From: Sphingobium sp. CR2-8
Lineage (GTDB): Bacteria > Pseudomonadota > Alphaproteobacteria > Sphingomonadales > Sphingomonadaceae
DNA: 64,000 bases
Direction of reading: 5' to 3'
Assembly: GCF_035818615.1 (NCBI RefSeq)
Contig: NZ_JAYKZY010000002.1
Span: 684,501-748,500 of the forward strand
Positions 42,658-60,077 of this stretch are shown here, piece by piece; the stretch's first letter is position 1, and each line of letters opens with the position of its first letter. The position numbers were made by a program, and so were the translations under genes. The notes beneath the pieces were generated by a model. That model was not told where the DNA came from and did not search any database. It was given only the letters and a program-made list of their open reading frames with translations.

Positions 42658-42810
42658 CTACCTTTCCATGTAGGTGCGCACGCTGAGCGTCGTCACATGC
42701 GACCGCCCGCCGGTTTTCTTCATCTCTAAAGTGCCGTCATTTATCAGCTTGTGTAACGTGGTCCGCCCTACCGCTAAAACGGCCATCACTTCGTCAATGG
42801 TAAGTTGCAA
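42658..42810 (-). CDS. Small excisionase-type helix-turn-helix protein
   Basis: A 50-residue DNA-binding domain: LTIDEVMAVLAVGRTTLHKLINDGTLEMKK followed by TGGRSHVTTLSVRTYMER. No ATG starts the domain; TTG 42810 with AAGG six bases upstream is the best start. Excisionase-like proteins of this size regulate or direct excision of mobile elements. It directly follows the interrupted gene at 42843-43289. Confidence 0.6.
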   Translation of the reverse strand: MQLTIDEVMAVLAVGRTTLHKLINDGTLEMKKTGGRSHVTTLSVRTYMER

Positions 42811-42842
42811 AGCGCCTTGTGGAATGATGCGTACATGGCGCT

Positions 42843-43289
42843 TTATGCTTCTGCTCGTGACCGATGGCGGGGGGGCGTGGATTGATCAGGCGCAGATTCT
42901 AAGGGGGTAGGAGGGTCGATAGCCTTTGCTGTCATTAGCCCATGCTTAGTTGCAGCAGACGCGATGGACTTTGCGTCGAACCGAATGCCAATTGCAGTCA
43001 GTCGCGGGCCGTCGTCCTGATCACCATCCGTTATGCGGACGGAGCCGGTCGAGAAGACACCATCGATCTTATTATGGGCGATGATCCTCTCCCAAGTCTC
43101 ACGCGACATCCGGCTGTCTCCCGCCTCGTATGTGCCTTCGGCGTCTTAGGTCGTCAGGAGAAGTGCATAGCCTTTCACAAGGCCCGCCGCAGCAGGGTCC
43201 GATAAAATGATATGGGCGTCGATGATTGGCGCATCAAGCATGGCGAGAGCGGCGCGGGAGGAATTGGCCGGAACGCGGTCATCAGGCAT
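42843..43289 (-). pseudogene. Small sphingomonad protein gene interrupted by an in-frame TAA
   Basis: From ATG 43289 the frame reads MPDDRVPANSSRAALAMLDAPI ... KGYALLLTT, then TAA at 43148-43146 (codon 48), then DAEGTYEAGDSRMSRETWERIIAHNK and on to a normal stop at 42843. The downstream part reads as ordinary protein, so the original gene had about 148 codons. CAA to TAA (glutamine to stop) would explain it. The part after the stop can also start from ATG 43109, so a shortened protein may be made. Confidence 0.6.
43110..43145. other. Linker between the two halves of the interrupted gene
   Basis: Twelve codons (DAEGTYEAGDSR) in frame between the TAA and the internal ATG 43109. They show that reading frame and coding character continue through the stop. 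Confidence 0.5.
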
Positions 43290-43451
43290 CTCCGTGGTCA
43301 AACACGGACCATGTGATGGTCGCCACAGATGAAGAATCCGTTCGCGCCTGTTCGTCGTTGTTCAGAATGAAATGAGGGAACAAACTGGGGAACGGTCAGA
43401 GCCGATCTGGCACTTTTTTCAATGAAGTCAGTATGTTCGGAAGAAGAATGT

Positions 43452-43525
43452 GGATGCCCGACAAGGACTCGAACCTTGATTGACGGAGTCAGAGTCCGCT
43501 CTCTTACCATTAGAGGATCGGGCAT
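43452..43525 (-). tRNA. tRNA-Gln (anticodon CUG)
   Basis: A complete cloverleaf on the minus strand: acceptor TGCCCGA/TCGGGCA, D-loop CTAATGGTAAGAG, anticodon stem GCGGA/TCCGT with loop CTCTGAC (anticodon CTG), T-arm AAGG-TTCGAGT-CCTT, and encoded CCA. CTG specifies glutamine. Its 3' end points to the accessory region at lower coordinates. It lies about 290 bases beyond the 3' end of rpoC on the same strand. Confidence 0.92.
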
Positions 43526-43697
43526 CAATCCTGCGCGCGTCGCGCTTGGGAAGCCGCAGATAGGCGCGGTTTTTGTCCCGGTCAAGAGGGTTTGAAAATC
43601 ATTCGACCGACTTTTTGGAAGTCGGCCGACTGAGTTCTACTGCCCGTATCGTCGCCCAGTTGACGACTCCGAACGCACATCTTGAACCCGCACCGAC

Positions 43698-43737
43698 AAA
43701 AAGAAAGCCCGCCGGAGCGCCTGAGCGTCCGGCGGGC
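43698..43737 (-). terminator. Rho-independent terminator of the rpoBC operon
   Basis: On the minus strand GCCCGCCGGACG pairs with CGCTCCGGCGGGC around a short loop, followed by TTTCTTTTT. It lies 80-120 bases past the rpoC stop and before tRNA-Gln. The stem is long and GC-rich with a proper U-run. Confidence 0.9.
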
Positions 43738-43771
43738 ATAACCTCTTTCCCTTGACGGGCGGAGAGGGGCT

Positions 43772-43803
43772 GGGAGCCGCTTCCCATATAGGAAGCGGCT
43801 CCC
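43772..43803. repeat. Perfect hairpin just after rpoC
   Basis: Exact 13-base arms GGGAGCCGCTTCC / GGAAGCGGCTCCC with loop CATATA, ending 16 bases from the rpoC stop. There is no U-run, so it is more likely an mRNA 3'-end stabiliser or processing site upstream of the true terminator. Confidence 0.7.
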
Positions 43804-43818
43804 AAGCTTTCAAAGACG

Positions 43819-48105
<4,287 letters not shown>

Positions 48106-48149
48106 AATAACAGTCCCTCTAGAGGGTAAATTTCCGGGCGAAGAAGGGG

Positions 48150-48180
48150 AGGGGCACTGCCTTCGGGAGACAGTGCCCCT
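48150..48180. repeat. Hairpin between rpoB and rpoC
   Basis: Arms AGGGGCACTG / CAGTGCCCCT (10 bases, exact) around an 11-base loop, in the 81-base rpoB-rpoC spacer. There is no U-run. It may modulate processing or relative expression of the two subunits. Confidence 0.65.
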
Positions 48181-48186
48181 TGATCC

Positions 48187-52350
<4,164 letters not shown>

Positions 52351-52654
52351 GCGTTGTCCTTGCCTTCATTCGTCGCATTTTTTCGCATCCCGGCGAATAC
52401 TCAGCCTGTGCGCTATGGAATAGCAGGTGATTCGCACCCGTCATTCCACGCAAAAAAGTGCGGGCCGGGGCTGTCCGATCCGCACTGTCAGCACTTTGTG
52501 ACCCATCAGAAGTCGCCCAATTCCGCCAGCTTCGCGCGCAATTCGATGCTGGACCCCGAGCGATCCGGGGGACGGCCGACCCGCAACCTTGAAGGGCACA
52601 GGACAACCGGATTGACGCCGATATAGCCATGATAGCCCGGTTTGTGAAGGGGGG
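52351..52654. other. Region upstream of rpoB
   Basis: About 300 bases between the PLP enzyme and rpoB. It contains a terminator-like hairpin (52452-52486) for the upstream transcript; the rpoB promoter should lie between it and 52350. No clear -35/-10 pair was recognised and no gene is supported. Confidence 0.45.
52452..52486 (-). terminator. Rho-independent-type terminator upstream of rpoB
   Basis: Minus-strand AGTGCGG pairs with CCGCACT (7 bases, 16-base loop) followed by TTTTTT. It would end transcription coming from the PLP-enzyme gene and insulate rpoB, or act as a leader attenuator. Confidence 0.6.
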
Positions 52655-53989
52655 TCAGCCAAACAGCCCGCGTTCCGCCCGGATCGCCGCCACCAGCCGG
52701 TCCAGTTCGGCGCCACTGTTAAACAGGGCGGGCGTCACCCGCAACACTGGGCCGGACGCCAGGCCCGCCTTCGCCACAACCAGCAGCCTGTATTTCGCCA
52801 GGAACAGTGCGGCGGCCTTCTTCGCGTCGTCCGGGCCGGTCATGCCGGGCAGGCGAAAGCCGGTGACCGCGCCATAGCGACCCGGTTCCTGCGGCAGCAT
52901 GATCTCCAGTCCCTTGATGTCCCGGACCCGATCGACCCAATAGTCGCGCAGCCTTAGCAGGTGGCGATATTTCGCCGCGCCGCCGATCGCATCATGCATC
53001 GCGATCGCGCGCGGGACCGTCAGCCGTGCAGCGAAGTCGACAGTTCCGGTGGGAATGCGCGCCCGGATATCCTCCGGCCCATGGATGCGGTTGCCCAGCC
53101 AGGGCGCGATGTCCTGCAACCGCGCCTTGCGGATATAGATGCCGCCGGTGCCCAGCGGCGCGGCCAGCCATTTGTGCAGCGAAAAGCCGATGAAATCCGC
53201 GCCGGTGTCCGCGACGGTGAAGGGCAGGTGCCCCACCGCCTGCGCACTGTCCAATATCGTATCGACGCCGCGCGCCCGCGCCATCTCCACGATCGCCTTG
53301 ACCGGCGGCACCAGCCCATTGCGGTTGGACAGGTGCGTCAACAGCAGCAGCTTGGCGCGGGGCGTCTCCTTCAGCACCTTGTCGTAAGCGGCCAGGATGT
53401 TCGCTTCGCTATGCGGTTCCGGCAGGGAAAAGCGCACGATCCGCGCGCCCCGGCTCTTCTCCAGATAGTCGCAGGCGAACTGCATCTCGTCATAATCGAC
53501 ATCGGCGTAGATCACCGCGTCCCCGGGCCGGAGCAGCGCATAATTGGCGATCAGCGCATAGAGCGCTTCGGTCCCGCCGCCCGCCAACGCGATCTCGTCG
53601 GTCGATGCGCCCAGCAGTTGCGCGACAGCTTCGCGCGACCTGTCCAACTCGACGTCGCGCGGATGGCCGGGCGCGGCATTGCGCAGGAATAGCGCATGGT
53701 TCTGGTTGACCCAATGCGACCGCGCTGCGTAGGCGGCCTGCACCGGCAGCGTCATCGCGCCATAATAGGCCGCGTCGAAGGTCGCGAAATCCCGGTTCAC
53801 GCGATAGAGCCGCATCAGCGCCGCCTGCGCCGCATCGAAATCCGTCATGTCGCCGGTAAAGGCGAAGGGCGGTTCCTGCGGCCAGGCCCCTTCCTTGGTG
53901 CTCGCCGCCGACACCCCGCCGCCGCCCGCCAATCCCAGCGCACCGCCCATCGCCATGCCGCTGCCCAGAAAAGCCCGCCGCGTCACCAT
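52655..53989 (-). CDS. Tat-exported class V aminotransferase-fold PLP enzyme
   Basis: A 444-residue protein. The N-terminus MVTRRAFLGSGMAMGGALGLAG is a twin-arginine-type signal (TRRAFLG, close to the SRRxFLK consensus), so the folded enzyme is exported. The fold-type I PLP pattern follows: GGGTEALYALI, YADVDYDEMQFACDYL, DSAQAVGHLPF and the cofactor lysine in FSLHKWLAAPLGTG. Relatives include isopenicillin-N epimerase and cysteine-desulfurase-like enzymes; the substrate is unknown. ATG 53989 begins the signal peptide; the frame extends upstream without homology. Confidence 0.82.
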   Translation of the reverse strand: MVTRRAFLGSGMAMGGALGLAGGGGVSAASTKEGAWPQEPPFAFTGDMTDFDAAQAALMRLYRVNRDFATFDAAYYGAMTLPVQAAYAARSHWVNQNHALFLRNAAPGHPRDVELDRSREAVAQLLGASTDEIALAGGGTEALYALIANYALLRPGDAVIYADVDYDEMQFACDYLEKSRGARIVRFSLPEPHSEANILAAYDKVLKETPRAKLLLLTHLSNRNGLVPPVKAIVEMARARGVDTILDSAQAVGHLPFTVADTGADFIGFSLHKWLAAPLGTGGIYIRKARLQDIAPWLGNRIHGPEDIRARIPTGTVDFAARLTVPRAIAMHDAIGGAAKYRHLLRLRDYWVDRVRDIKGLEIMLPQEPGRYGAVTGFRLPGMTGPDDAKKAAALFLAKYRLLVVAKAGLASGPVLRVTPALFNSGAELDRLVAAIRAERGLFG

Positions 53990-54068
53990 AATCTGCCCCA
54001 CATCGCGAATGTAATAACATACCATGACGGAGCAGGCGATCGAACCCGCCATGCGAGCGAAAAAGCGA

Positions 54069-55265
54069 TTAAGGTGTCGCGTTCGTTGTCGCAGCGGGCG
54101 AGGCAGCGCTCGGCCCGACCGGCGCGATCTTCACCGTCTCGAACCGTTCCTTGCGACGCACGCCCGCCAGTCCCGCATCATCCACAGGCGTGGGCAAGGG
54201 AACCGAAATACGCTGGCGCATACATTCGCTCTTGGCTGCACGCGGCGTCTGCGCGCAGTTCCACAGCGACTTCTGCAATCCCGTCGTGGTGTCATGGATG
54301 TAGGAAAAGCGCATGGCGGCCAGATTGGCCAGGGTCAGCGGCAATTCCTTCGGGGCGTCGTTAGTGGTCCATCCCATGATCCGGCATTGCGGTCGTCCCG
54401 CGCAAAAGGTGCGGGCGCTTTCGGGCCAATTGTCCGGCCTGCTGCCGCGCGGCAATTCGACGACGAAGCTGCGCGTATCGGCCAGCGCGATCAGCCGCAC
54501 GCCGCCCACGCTCTTGCCGATCTGGTCCAGGCCGATCGCATGCCGGGCCTGTGCGGCGATGGCCTCGGCGCTCTCGCCGGTAGGCGTGATGACGCCGGGC
54601 AAGGGCAGCATCTGGGCGCTATGGGCGGGTGAAAGCCGTCCGATCTGCGGGATCAGCGGCTCGCCGCCATCCACGGTCCGGCGGAAGGCGGGCGGCGTGC
54701 CCCACCATCCCCGCCAGCGGAAGAAGATATGGGTGCCGACCGCCACGATCTTGTCCAGGCTGCTGCTCCAATAGGGCACGACCCAGTCGGTATGATAATG
54801 GGTGGCGTGGCCGACCGGCTTGTAGACCTGTCCCGCCAGCGCGCTGCGGGCGATCTGCTGCGCCCGCGCCCAGGCCACCGGGTTGGGCGTCCGCGCCAGC
54901 GCCCCGTCGCAACTGAAGGTGAACTGGCACCCGGTCCGGCGCTCCTGTCCCTGAAACACCACGCCGCACACGGACTTGGGGAAGGCCGGGTGACGCACGC
55001 GGTTCAGCACGACCTGCGCCACCGCCTGCTCGCCGATGGCATCGTCCCCGGCCTCGTAAATCTCCGCCGCCGCTAGGCAATCGACTGCGCGGGCAAGATC
55101 GACCTGCCCGCCGCGAAAGAGGAAGGGGCTGGCCGCGGGATTGGGATCGCGGGAAAAGGGGATGGCGGCGTTGAACGCCACCGCCTTGTCGCGTGGCAGG
55201 GCGAAGACCTCGACCGGCTCGACCGGCGGGGGCGGGGTAGTCGGCCGCTTCATACGGGCCGCCAT
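54069..55265 (-). CDS. SleB-type cell wall hydrolase
   Basis: A 398-residue protein. Residues about 55-165 form the Hydrolase_2 (SleB) domain: CLAAAEIYEAGDDAIGEQAVAQVVLNRVRHPAFPKSVCGVVFQG, followed by CQFTFSCDG and HATHYHTDWVVPYW, read in parts. SleB enzymes are lytic transglycosylases that open peptidoglycan. The C-terminal ~200 residues have no known domain. A start at ATG 55265 overlaps the stop of a small membrane-peptide gene (TAATG); the longer frame to 55367 lies within that gene. The export signal is not obvious from this start. Confidence 0.75.
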   Translation of the reverse strand: MAARMKRPTTPPPPVEPVEVFALPRDKAVAFNAAIPFSRDPNPAASPFLFRGGQVDLARAVDCLAAAEIYEAGDDAIGEQAVAQVVLNRVRHPAFPKSVCGVVFQGQERRTGCQFTFSCDGALARTPNPVAWARAQQIARSALAGQVYKPVGHATHYHTDWVVPYWSSSLDKIVAVGTHIFFRWRGWWGTPPAFRRTVDGGEPLIPQIGRLSPAHSAQMLPLPGVITPTGESAEAIAAQARHAIGLDQIGKSVGGVRLIALADTRSFVVELPRGSRPDNWPESARTFCAGRPQCRIMGWTTNDAPKELPLTLANLAAMRFSYIHDTTTGLQKSLWNCAQTPRAAKSECMRQRISVPLPTPVDDAGLAGVRRKERFETVKIAPVGPSAASPAATTNATP

Positions 55266-55408
55266 TACCGCATCCAGGCGGGGGAGGGGCCATCGGATCG
55301 TGACCGACTGTCCCATCCCGCGACCGCCATGGGCAGGCCGACGAACAGCAACGCCCATAGCAGCCACATGCCGGGATGCGGCTGATTACGGGGTAGAGCG
55401 TCGGTCAT
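55265..55408 (-). CDS. 47-residue single-pass membrane peptide
   Basis: ATG 55408 gives MTDALPRNQPHPGMWLLWALL..., with one hydrophobic helix (about 14-31, MWLLWALLFVGLPMAVAG) and a polar tail. Its stop TAA overlaps the SleB ATG. It may be a membrane anchor or leader for the hydrolase. No homologue is recognised. Confidence 0.45.
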   Translation of the reverse strand: MTDALPRNQPHPGMWLLWALLFVGLPMAVAGWDSRSRSDGPSPAWMR

Positions 55409-55427
55409 GCCCGGCGCGTTACACCAT

Positions 55428-55496
55428 CCTTATCCCGGCAGGAAGCCCGGCCTTATCCCGGCAGGAAACCCGGCCTTATTCCGGCAGGAAGTCCGG
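55428..55496. repeat. Three tandem copies of a 23-base unit at the end of cysK
   Basis: Units at 55428-55450, 55451-55473 and 55474-55496 (CCTTATCCCGGCAGGAAGC...) differ by one to three bases. The third unit contains the cysK stop and last codons (VPDFLPE-stop on the minus strand); the other two repeat this tail beyond the stop. It arose by duplication of the gene end. Confidence 0.85.
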
Positions 55497-56393
55497 CACC
55501 GAAAGATAGCGTTCGCCCGTATCATAGTTGAAGCCCAGCACCCGGCTGCCTGCGGGCAGGTCTTTCAGCTTCTGCGCGATCGCCGCCAATGTGCCGCCGG
55601 ACGAGATGCCGACCAGCATCCCTTCCTGCGTCGCAGCCTTGCGGGCATAGTCCTTCGCGTCGGCCGGATCGACCTGGATCACGCCGTCCAGCAACTGGGT
55701 ATGCAGGTTCGCCGGGATGAAGCCAGCACCGATGCCCTGGATCGGGTGCGGGCCAGGTTGGCCGCCGCTGATGACCGGCGACAGGGTCGGCTCGACCGCA
55801 TAGACCTTCAGATGGGGCCACTGCTTCTTCAGCACCTCGGCGACACCGGTGATATGTCCGCCGGTTCCCACGCCCGTAATCAGCGCATCGATCGGCGTGT
55901 CGGCGAAATCGGCCAGGATTTCCTGCGCGGTGGTGCGGACATGCACGTCGATATTGGCCGGGTTCTCGAACTGCTGCGGCATCCAGCTGCCCGGCGTCTG
56001 GCTCACCAGCTCCAGCGCGCGCTCGATCGCGCCCTTCATGCCCTTCTCGCGCGGGGTCAGGTCGAAGCTCGCGCCATAGGCCAGCATCAACCGGCGGCGC
56101 TCGATCGACATGCTTTCGGGCATGACCAGCACCAGCTTATAGCCCTTGACCGCCGCGACCATGGCCAGGCCGACGCCGGTATTGCCCGACGTCGGTTCGA
56201 TGATGGTGCCGCCGGGCTGTAATTCGCCGCTGGCCTCGGCCGCCTCGATCATCGCCAGCGCGATACGGTCCTTGATCGACCCGCCGGGGTTCGACCGTTC
56301 CGACTTGATCCACACTTCCGCATCACCGAACAGCCGCTTGATGCGGATGTGCGGCGTATTGCCGATGGTTTCCAATATCGTGGCAGCTTTCAT
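55476..56393 (-). CDS. cysK: Cysteine synthase A
   Basis: A 305-residue O-acetylserine sulfhydrylase, which makes cysteine from O-acetylserine and sulfide. PLP lysine K41 is in NPGGSIKDR; the substrate loop TSGNTG and the phosphate-binding [10 protein letters not shown] are intact. Length is standard. ATG 56393 has GGAGAAG upstream. The last codons form part of a 23-base repeat. Stand-alone gene between a SleB hydrolase and an MFS exporter. Confidence 0.95.
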   Translation of the reverse strand: MKAATILETIGNTPHIRIKRLFGDAEVWIKSERSNPGGSIKDRIALAMIEAAEASGELQPGGTIIEPTSGNTGVGLAMVAAVKGYKLVLVMPESMSIERRRLMLAYGASFDLTPREKGMKGAIERALELVSQTPGSWMPQQFENPANIDVHVRTTAQEILADFADTPIDALITGVGTGGHITGVAEVLKKQWPHLKVYAVEPTLSPVISGGQPGPHPIQGIGAGFIPANLHTQLLDGVIQVDPADAKDYARKAATQEGMLVGISSGGTLAAIAQKLKDLPAGSRVLGFNYDTGERYLSVPDFLPE

Positions 56394-56474
56394 GATGTCT
56401 TCTCCTCGCAGAGCATGGGGCGGTCGGTCGATCCGGTCGACGGCGCCCAACCAAAATCAGTCAAGGTTGAACGA

Positions 56475-57782
56475 TCAAACCGGATCGCCAACCAGTTTAT
56501 TCTCGTCTCGCCCGATGTCGGGTGGATCAAAGCTTCGTGCAAGGCGCAATTCAGGAAAGAGTCGCGCCCAAAAGAGCGTGATGACGATCGCGCCCACGCC
56601 ACCGCCGATCACGGCGGCGACCGGCCCGACCAGCGCGGCCAGGAAACCGCTTTCGGCCTCGCCCAGTTCGTTGGAGGCGGATATGGTCAGTTGCGACAGG
56701 CTCGACACGCGCCCGCGCATCGCGTCGGGCGTATGCAACTGGACCAGCGACTGGCGCACGAACACGGACACCATGTCCGCGCCGCCCAGGACCACCAGCG
56801 ACGCGATGCCCGCCTCGATCGCGATGTCGCGCGGTAGGAAGGCCGTGCAGCCAAAGGCGATGGTGGCCAGGCCAAAGAGGATCACCGACCCCAGCATCTT
56901 CAACCCCACCTCGGTCTTCATCGGGCGGAAGGAGAACCACAGCGCCGTCAGACCAGCCCCGATCCCCGGCGCGGCGGCCAGATGGCCCAACCCCCGCGCG
57001 CCCACATGCAAAATGTCGCGCGCATAGACGGGCAGCAGAGCCGTCGCGCCCGCCAGCAGCACCGCGAACAGGTCCAGCGTGATCGTCGCCAGCACCAGCC
57101 GGTTGCCCTTCACATAGGTGAAACCGTCGATCATCTGGCGGATGGGATGGCGGGTCGTGTCGCGCGGCGGCTGCGGCACCGGCCCGATCATCAGCATCGC
57201 GCCCAGCGCGACGGCATAGAGGATCGCGGCCAGCGCATAGGCGCCCCATGGCGTCGCGGCAAAGGCATAGCCGCCCACCGCCGGCCCGGCGATCATGCCC
57301 GCCTGCCACACGACCGACGATATGGCGATCGCGTTGGGCAGCACGGCGGGCGGCACCAGATTGGGGGCGAGCGCGCCATAGGCCGGGCCGTTGAACGCCC
57401 GCGCGATCCCCACGATCACCGCGATGCCGAATATCAGCGGCAGGCTGACCCAGCCTTCATAGGTTGCGAAGGCGAGCAGTCCCGCCGCGATCGTCAGCAG
57501 CGTCAGCGTCAGCCGGGTGATGACCCGCCGGTCATAATGGTCCGCCACCCATCCGGTGACGGGCGTCAGGAAAAACAGGGGCAGAAACTGCGCCAGCCCG
57601 ATCAGGCCAAGCTGCGCCGACGCAGCCCCGGTCGTCATCGTTTCGCGCGCGATATTATAGGCCTGCCATGCCAGCACGATCATCATGCTATACTGCGCCA
57701 GCACGGCGCAAAGACGCCCGACCAGATAGGCCCTGAAATTGGCGAAATGCAGCGGGTGGCGGGGCGAAGCAGCAAGCGTCAT
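56475..57782 (-). CDS. ENTS-like MFS exporter
   Basis: A 435-residue transporter with about twelve hydrophobic helices and the motif A-like GWVADHYDRRVITRLTL between TM2 and TM3. It resembles the EntS/MFS_3 group (siderophore, multidrug or metabolite export). The frame extends to a TTG at 57818, but ATG 57782 (MTLAASPRHPLHFANFRAYL) begins the conserved sequence; neither has a strong ribosome site. Substrate unknown. Confidence 0.8.
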   Translation of the reverse strand: MTLAASPRHPLHFANFRAYLVGRLCAVLAQYSMMIVLAWQAYNIARETMTTGAASAQLGLIGLAQFLPLFFLTPVTGWVADHYDRRVITRLTLTLLTIAAGLLAFATYEGWVSLPLIFGIAVIVGIARAFNGPAYGALAPNLVPPAVLPNAIAISSVVWQAGMIAGPAVGGYAFAATPWGAYALAAILYAVALGAMLMIGPVPQPPRDTTRHPIRQMIDGFTYVKGNRLVLATITLDLFAVLLAGATALLPVYARDILHVGARGLGHLAAAPGIGAGLTALWFSFRPMKTEVGLKMLGSVILFGLATIAFGCTAFLPRDIAIEAGIASLVVLGGADMVSVFVRQSLVQLHTPDAMRGRVSSLSQLTISASNELGEAESGFLAALVGPVAAVIGGGVGAIVITLFWARLFPELRLARSFDPPDIGRDENKLVGDPV

Positions 57783-57996
57783 GGGGATGCTGTAGCGGGG
57801 CTTATGTTGCCGAAGCAACAGCAGCGCGACCTATAGTCCAACAAGATTTGCTTTGCCATCTATGAGCGGGCAAGGCGCGGACAGGGAAGGGGCGCGGCCT
57901 TCAAAACGCAAGCCTGTTGTCGAACGCCCACCACCGTGAGTCTTGCCAGCGAAGGCCGACCTCTCAGGCAACGACGCGACCAACCTTCCCAATATC

Positions 57997-58389
57997 CTAT
58001 TTCCGCAGCAGCACGCCGCTGACCGATCCGTTGCGCACGGAACAGACGAAGGGGATGTCGCCATCGGCCGCGCTGACCGCGCCTTCGACTTCCCAGCCGG
58101 TGGACATGCTGCTGGCCCGCGCCGGACCGATCAGCCTGGATGCTGGCCCGGCCTGATAGAGCGCCTTTTCCGCGCAGGCGTCGCGCGCCGCTTCCGCCGT
58201 TGCGATCGATCCATGGCCCGGCGACGCATAGGGCGTCTGGCGCGCGTCGCGCTGCGCCTGCCGATCGGCCACGATGTCGCTGACGATGGCCGCACCCACG
58301 ACATGACGCGGCACGATGACGATCTGGGCCTGGAGGGGTGTGGCCAACAGACTTATCGCCAGACCTGTCCAACTCGCTGTCGCTTTCAT
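57997..58389 (-). CDS. Exported protein of unknown function
   Basis: A 130-residue protein with a signal peptide (MKATASWTGLAISLLATPLQAQ). The mature part has two cysteines (DACAEKALY and FVCSVRNG) suitable for a disulfide and a basic C-terminal strand (GSVSGVLLRK). Similar small exported proteins are common in sphingomonads. No family name can be given. Confidence 0.6.
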   Translation of the reverse strand: MKATASWTGLAISLLATPLQAQIVIVPRHVVGAAIVSDIVADRQAQRDARQTPYASPGHGSIATAEAARDACAEKALYQAGPASRLIGPARASSMSTGWEVEGAVSAADGDIPFVCSVRNGSVSGVLLRK

Positions 58390-58423
58390 GGCCTATGTCT
58401 CCCTGTTTCGCGCCGACTATAGC

Positions 58424-60055
58424 CTATTTGAACAGGCTGCCCAATATCCCGCGCACCAGCTTGCCCGCGATCCCGCCGGACGAGGATTTGCGGCGCGATC
58501 CGCCGAACACCGCCTTGCCCAGTTCGTTGGCGACCTGCCGCCCCACCGATGATCCCGCCGCGCGCGTTGCCGATTGGATGACCTTGTCCAACGTGCCCGG
58601 TTTCGCCGCTTCCCGCGCCGCCGCGGCGTCGCGCCGTGCCTGTTCCTTCAATGCCGCCTCGCGCTGCCTGGCTTCGACCTTGGCCTGCACGGCGGCCGCC
58701 TTGTCGGATTCCGCCTGCGCCTTGGACGCCTGCGCGGCGGCGGCTGCGGCCTGACCGCGCGCGGCCAGTATTTCCTCCGCCGACTCCCGGTTGACCGCCT
58801 CGTCATATTTCCCGGCGCAGGGCGATATCGACTGGATGATCGCGCGTTCCTTCGCATCGAGGGGGCCCAGTCGCGACCGCGGCGGCGCGATCAACGTGCG
58901 CTGGACGACGCCCGGCGATCCATCTTCCTGCAACAGCGAAACCAGCGCTTCACCGACCTTCAATTCGGTGATCGCGGTTTCGACATTCAGGTCGGGGTTG
59001 ATCCGAAACGTCTCGGCCGCCGCCTTGATCGCGCGCTGGTCGCGCGGCGTGAAGGCGCGCAGCGCATGCTGGACCCGGTTGCCCAATTGCCCGGCCACAT
59101 CCTCGGGAATGTCGATCGGGTTCTGCGTCACGAAATAGACGCCCACGCCCTTCGACCGGATCAGCCGCACGACCTGCTCGATCTTGTCGGTCAGCGCTTT
59201 TGGCGCGTCGTCGAACAGCAGATGCGCTTCGTCGAAGAAGAAGACCAGCACCGGTTTGTCGGGGTCGCCCACTTCGGGCAGCGTCTCGAACAATTCGGAC
59301 AGCAGCCACAGCAGGAATGTCGCGTAGAGTTTGGGACTCTGCATCAGCTTGTCGGCGGCCAGCACGTTCACATAGCCGCGCCCCTTCTCGTCCACCTTCA
59401 GCATGTCGTGGATGTCGAGCGCAGGTTCGCCGAAGAAATAATCGCCACCTTGGGCGTCGAGTTGCAGCAATTGCCGCTGGATCGCGCCGACGCTGGCCTT
59501 GGTCACATTGCCATAGCGCGCCGAGAGCGTATCGGCATTGTCCGCGCAATAAGCCAGCATCGCCTGCAAATCGCCCAGGTCGAGCAGGAGCAGCCCTTCC
59601 TCATCGGCATATTTGAAGGCGATGGTCAGCACGCCTTCCTGCGTTTCATTAAGGCCCATCAGCCGGGCGAGCAGCAGCGGCCCCATCTCGCTGACGGTTG
59701 TGCGGACCGGATGGCCCTGCTGCCCGTACAGATCCCAGAAGATGACGGGATTGTCGGCATAGGCATAGTCGGTGATGCCGATCTCCGCCGCGCGCGAAAC
59801 CAGCTTGTCCGCGTTTTTGGCGGTCGGGGACCCGGCCATCGCTATGCCCGCTAGATCGCCCTTCACATCCGCCAGGAACACCGGCACGCCCAAGGCAGAG
59901 AAGTTCTCGGCGATCCCCTGCAACGTCACGGTCTTGCCGGTGCCGGTAGCCCCGGCGATCAGCCCATGGCGATTGGCGCGGCGCAAATTCAGCGTCTGGC
60001 GAATGCCCCCGTCCTTGTCCGGTGCGCCCAGCCCGATGAAGATACCGTCGCTCAT
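58424..60055 (-). CDS. HerA-like ATPase, DUF853/YjgR family
   Basis: A 543-residue P-loop ATPase. Walker A GATGTGKT is at 35-42; Walker [14 protein letters not shown] near 270; the segment [34 protein letters not shown] is the DUF853 signature. The last ~130 residues are an alanine/glutamine-rich coiled coil with a basic tail. The family belongs to the FtsK-HerA superfamily; the cellular role of YjgR-like proteins is not settled. Starts ATG 60055. Confidence 0.9.
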   Translation of the reverse strand: MSDGIFIGLGAPDKDGGIRQTLNLRRANRHGLIAGATGTGKTVTLQGIAENFSALGVPVFLADVKGDLAGIAMAGSPTAKNADKLVSRAAEIGITDYAYADNPVIFWDLYGQQGHPVRTTVSEMGPLLLARLMGLNETQEGVLTIAFKYADEEGLLLLDLGDLQAMLAYCADNADTLSARYGNVTKASVGAIQRQLLQLDAQGGDYFFGEPALDIHDMLKVDEKGRGYVNVLAADKLMQSPKLYATFLLWLLSELFETLPEVGDPDKPVLVFFFDEAHLLFDDAPKALTDKIEQVVRLIRSKGVGVYFVTQNPIDIPEDVAGQLGNRVQHALRAFTPRDQRAIKAAAETFRINPDLNVETAITELKVGEALVSLLQEDGSPGVVQRTLIAPPRSRLGPLDAKERAIIQSISPCAGKYDEAVNRESAEEILAARGQAAAAAAQASKAQAESDKAAAVQAKVEARQREAALKEQARRDAAAAREAAKPGTLDKVIQSATRAAGSSVGRQVANELGKAVFGGSRRKSSSGGIAGKLVRGILGSLFK

Positions 60056-60077
60056 TGCTGCAACTCCGAAAAGAAAA

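Noticed and set aside
36582..43289. Programmed TAA recoding by a suppressor tRNA
   Set aside because: Neighbouring genes, including core genes, end normally at TAA, and the only tRNA seen is an ordinary CUG-anticodon tRNA-Gln; simple nonsense mutations are likelier.
5309..43451. Site-specific integrase
   Set aside because: No tyrosine or serine recombinase motif was found in any frame, despite excisionase-like proteins.
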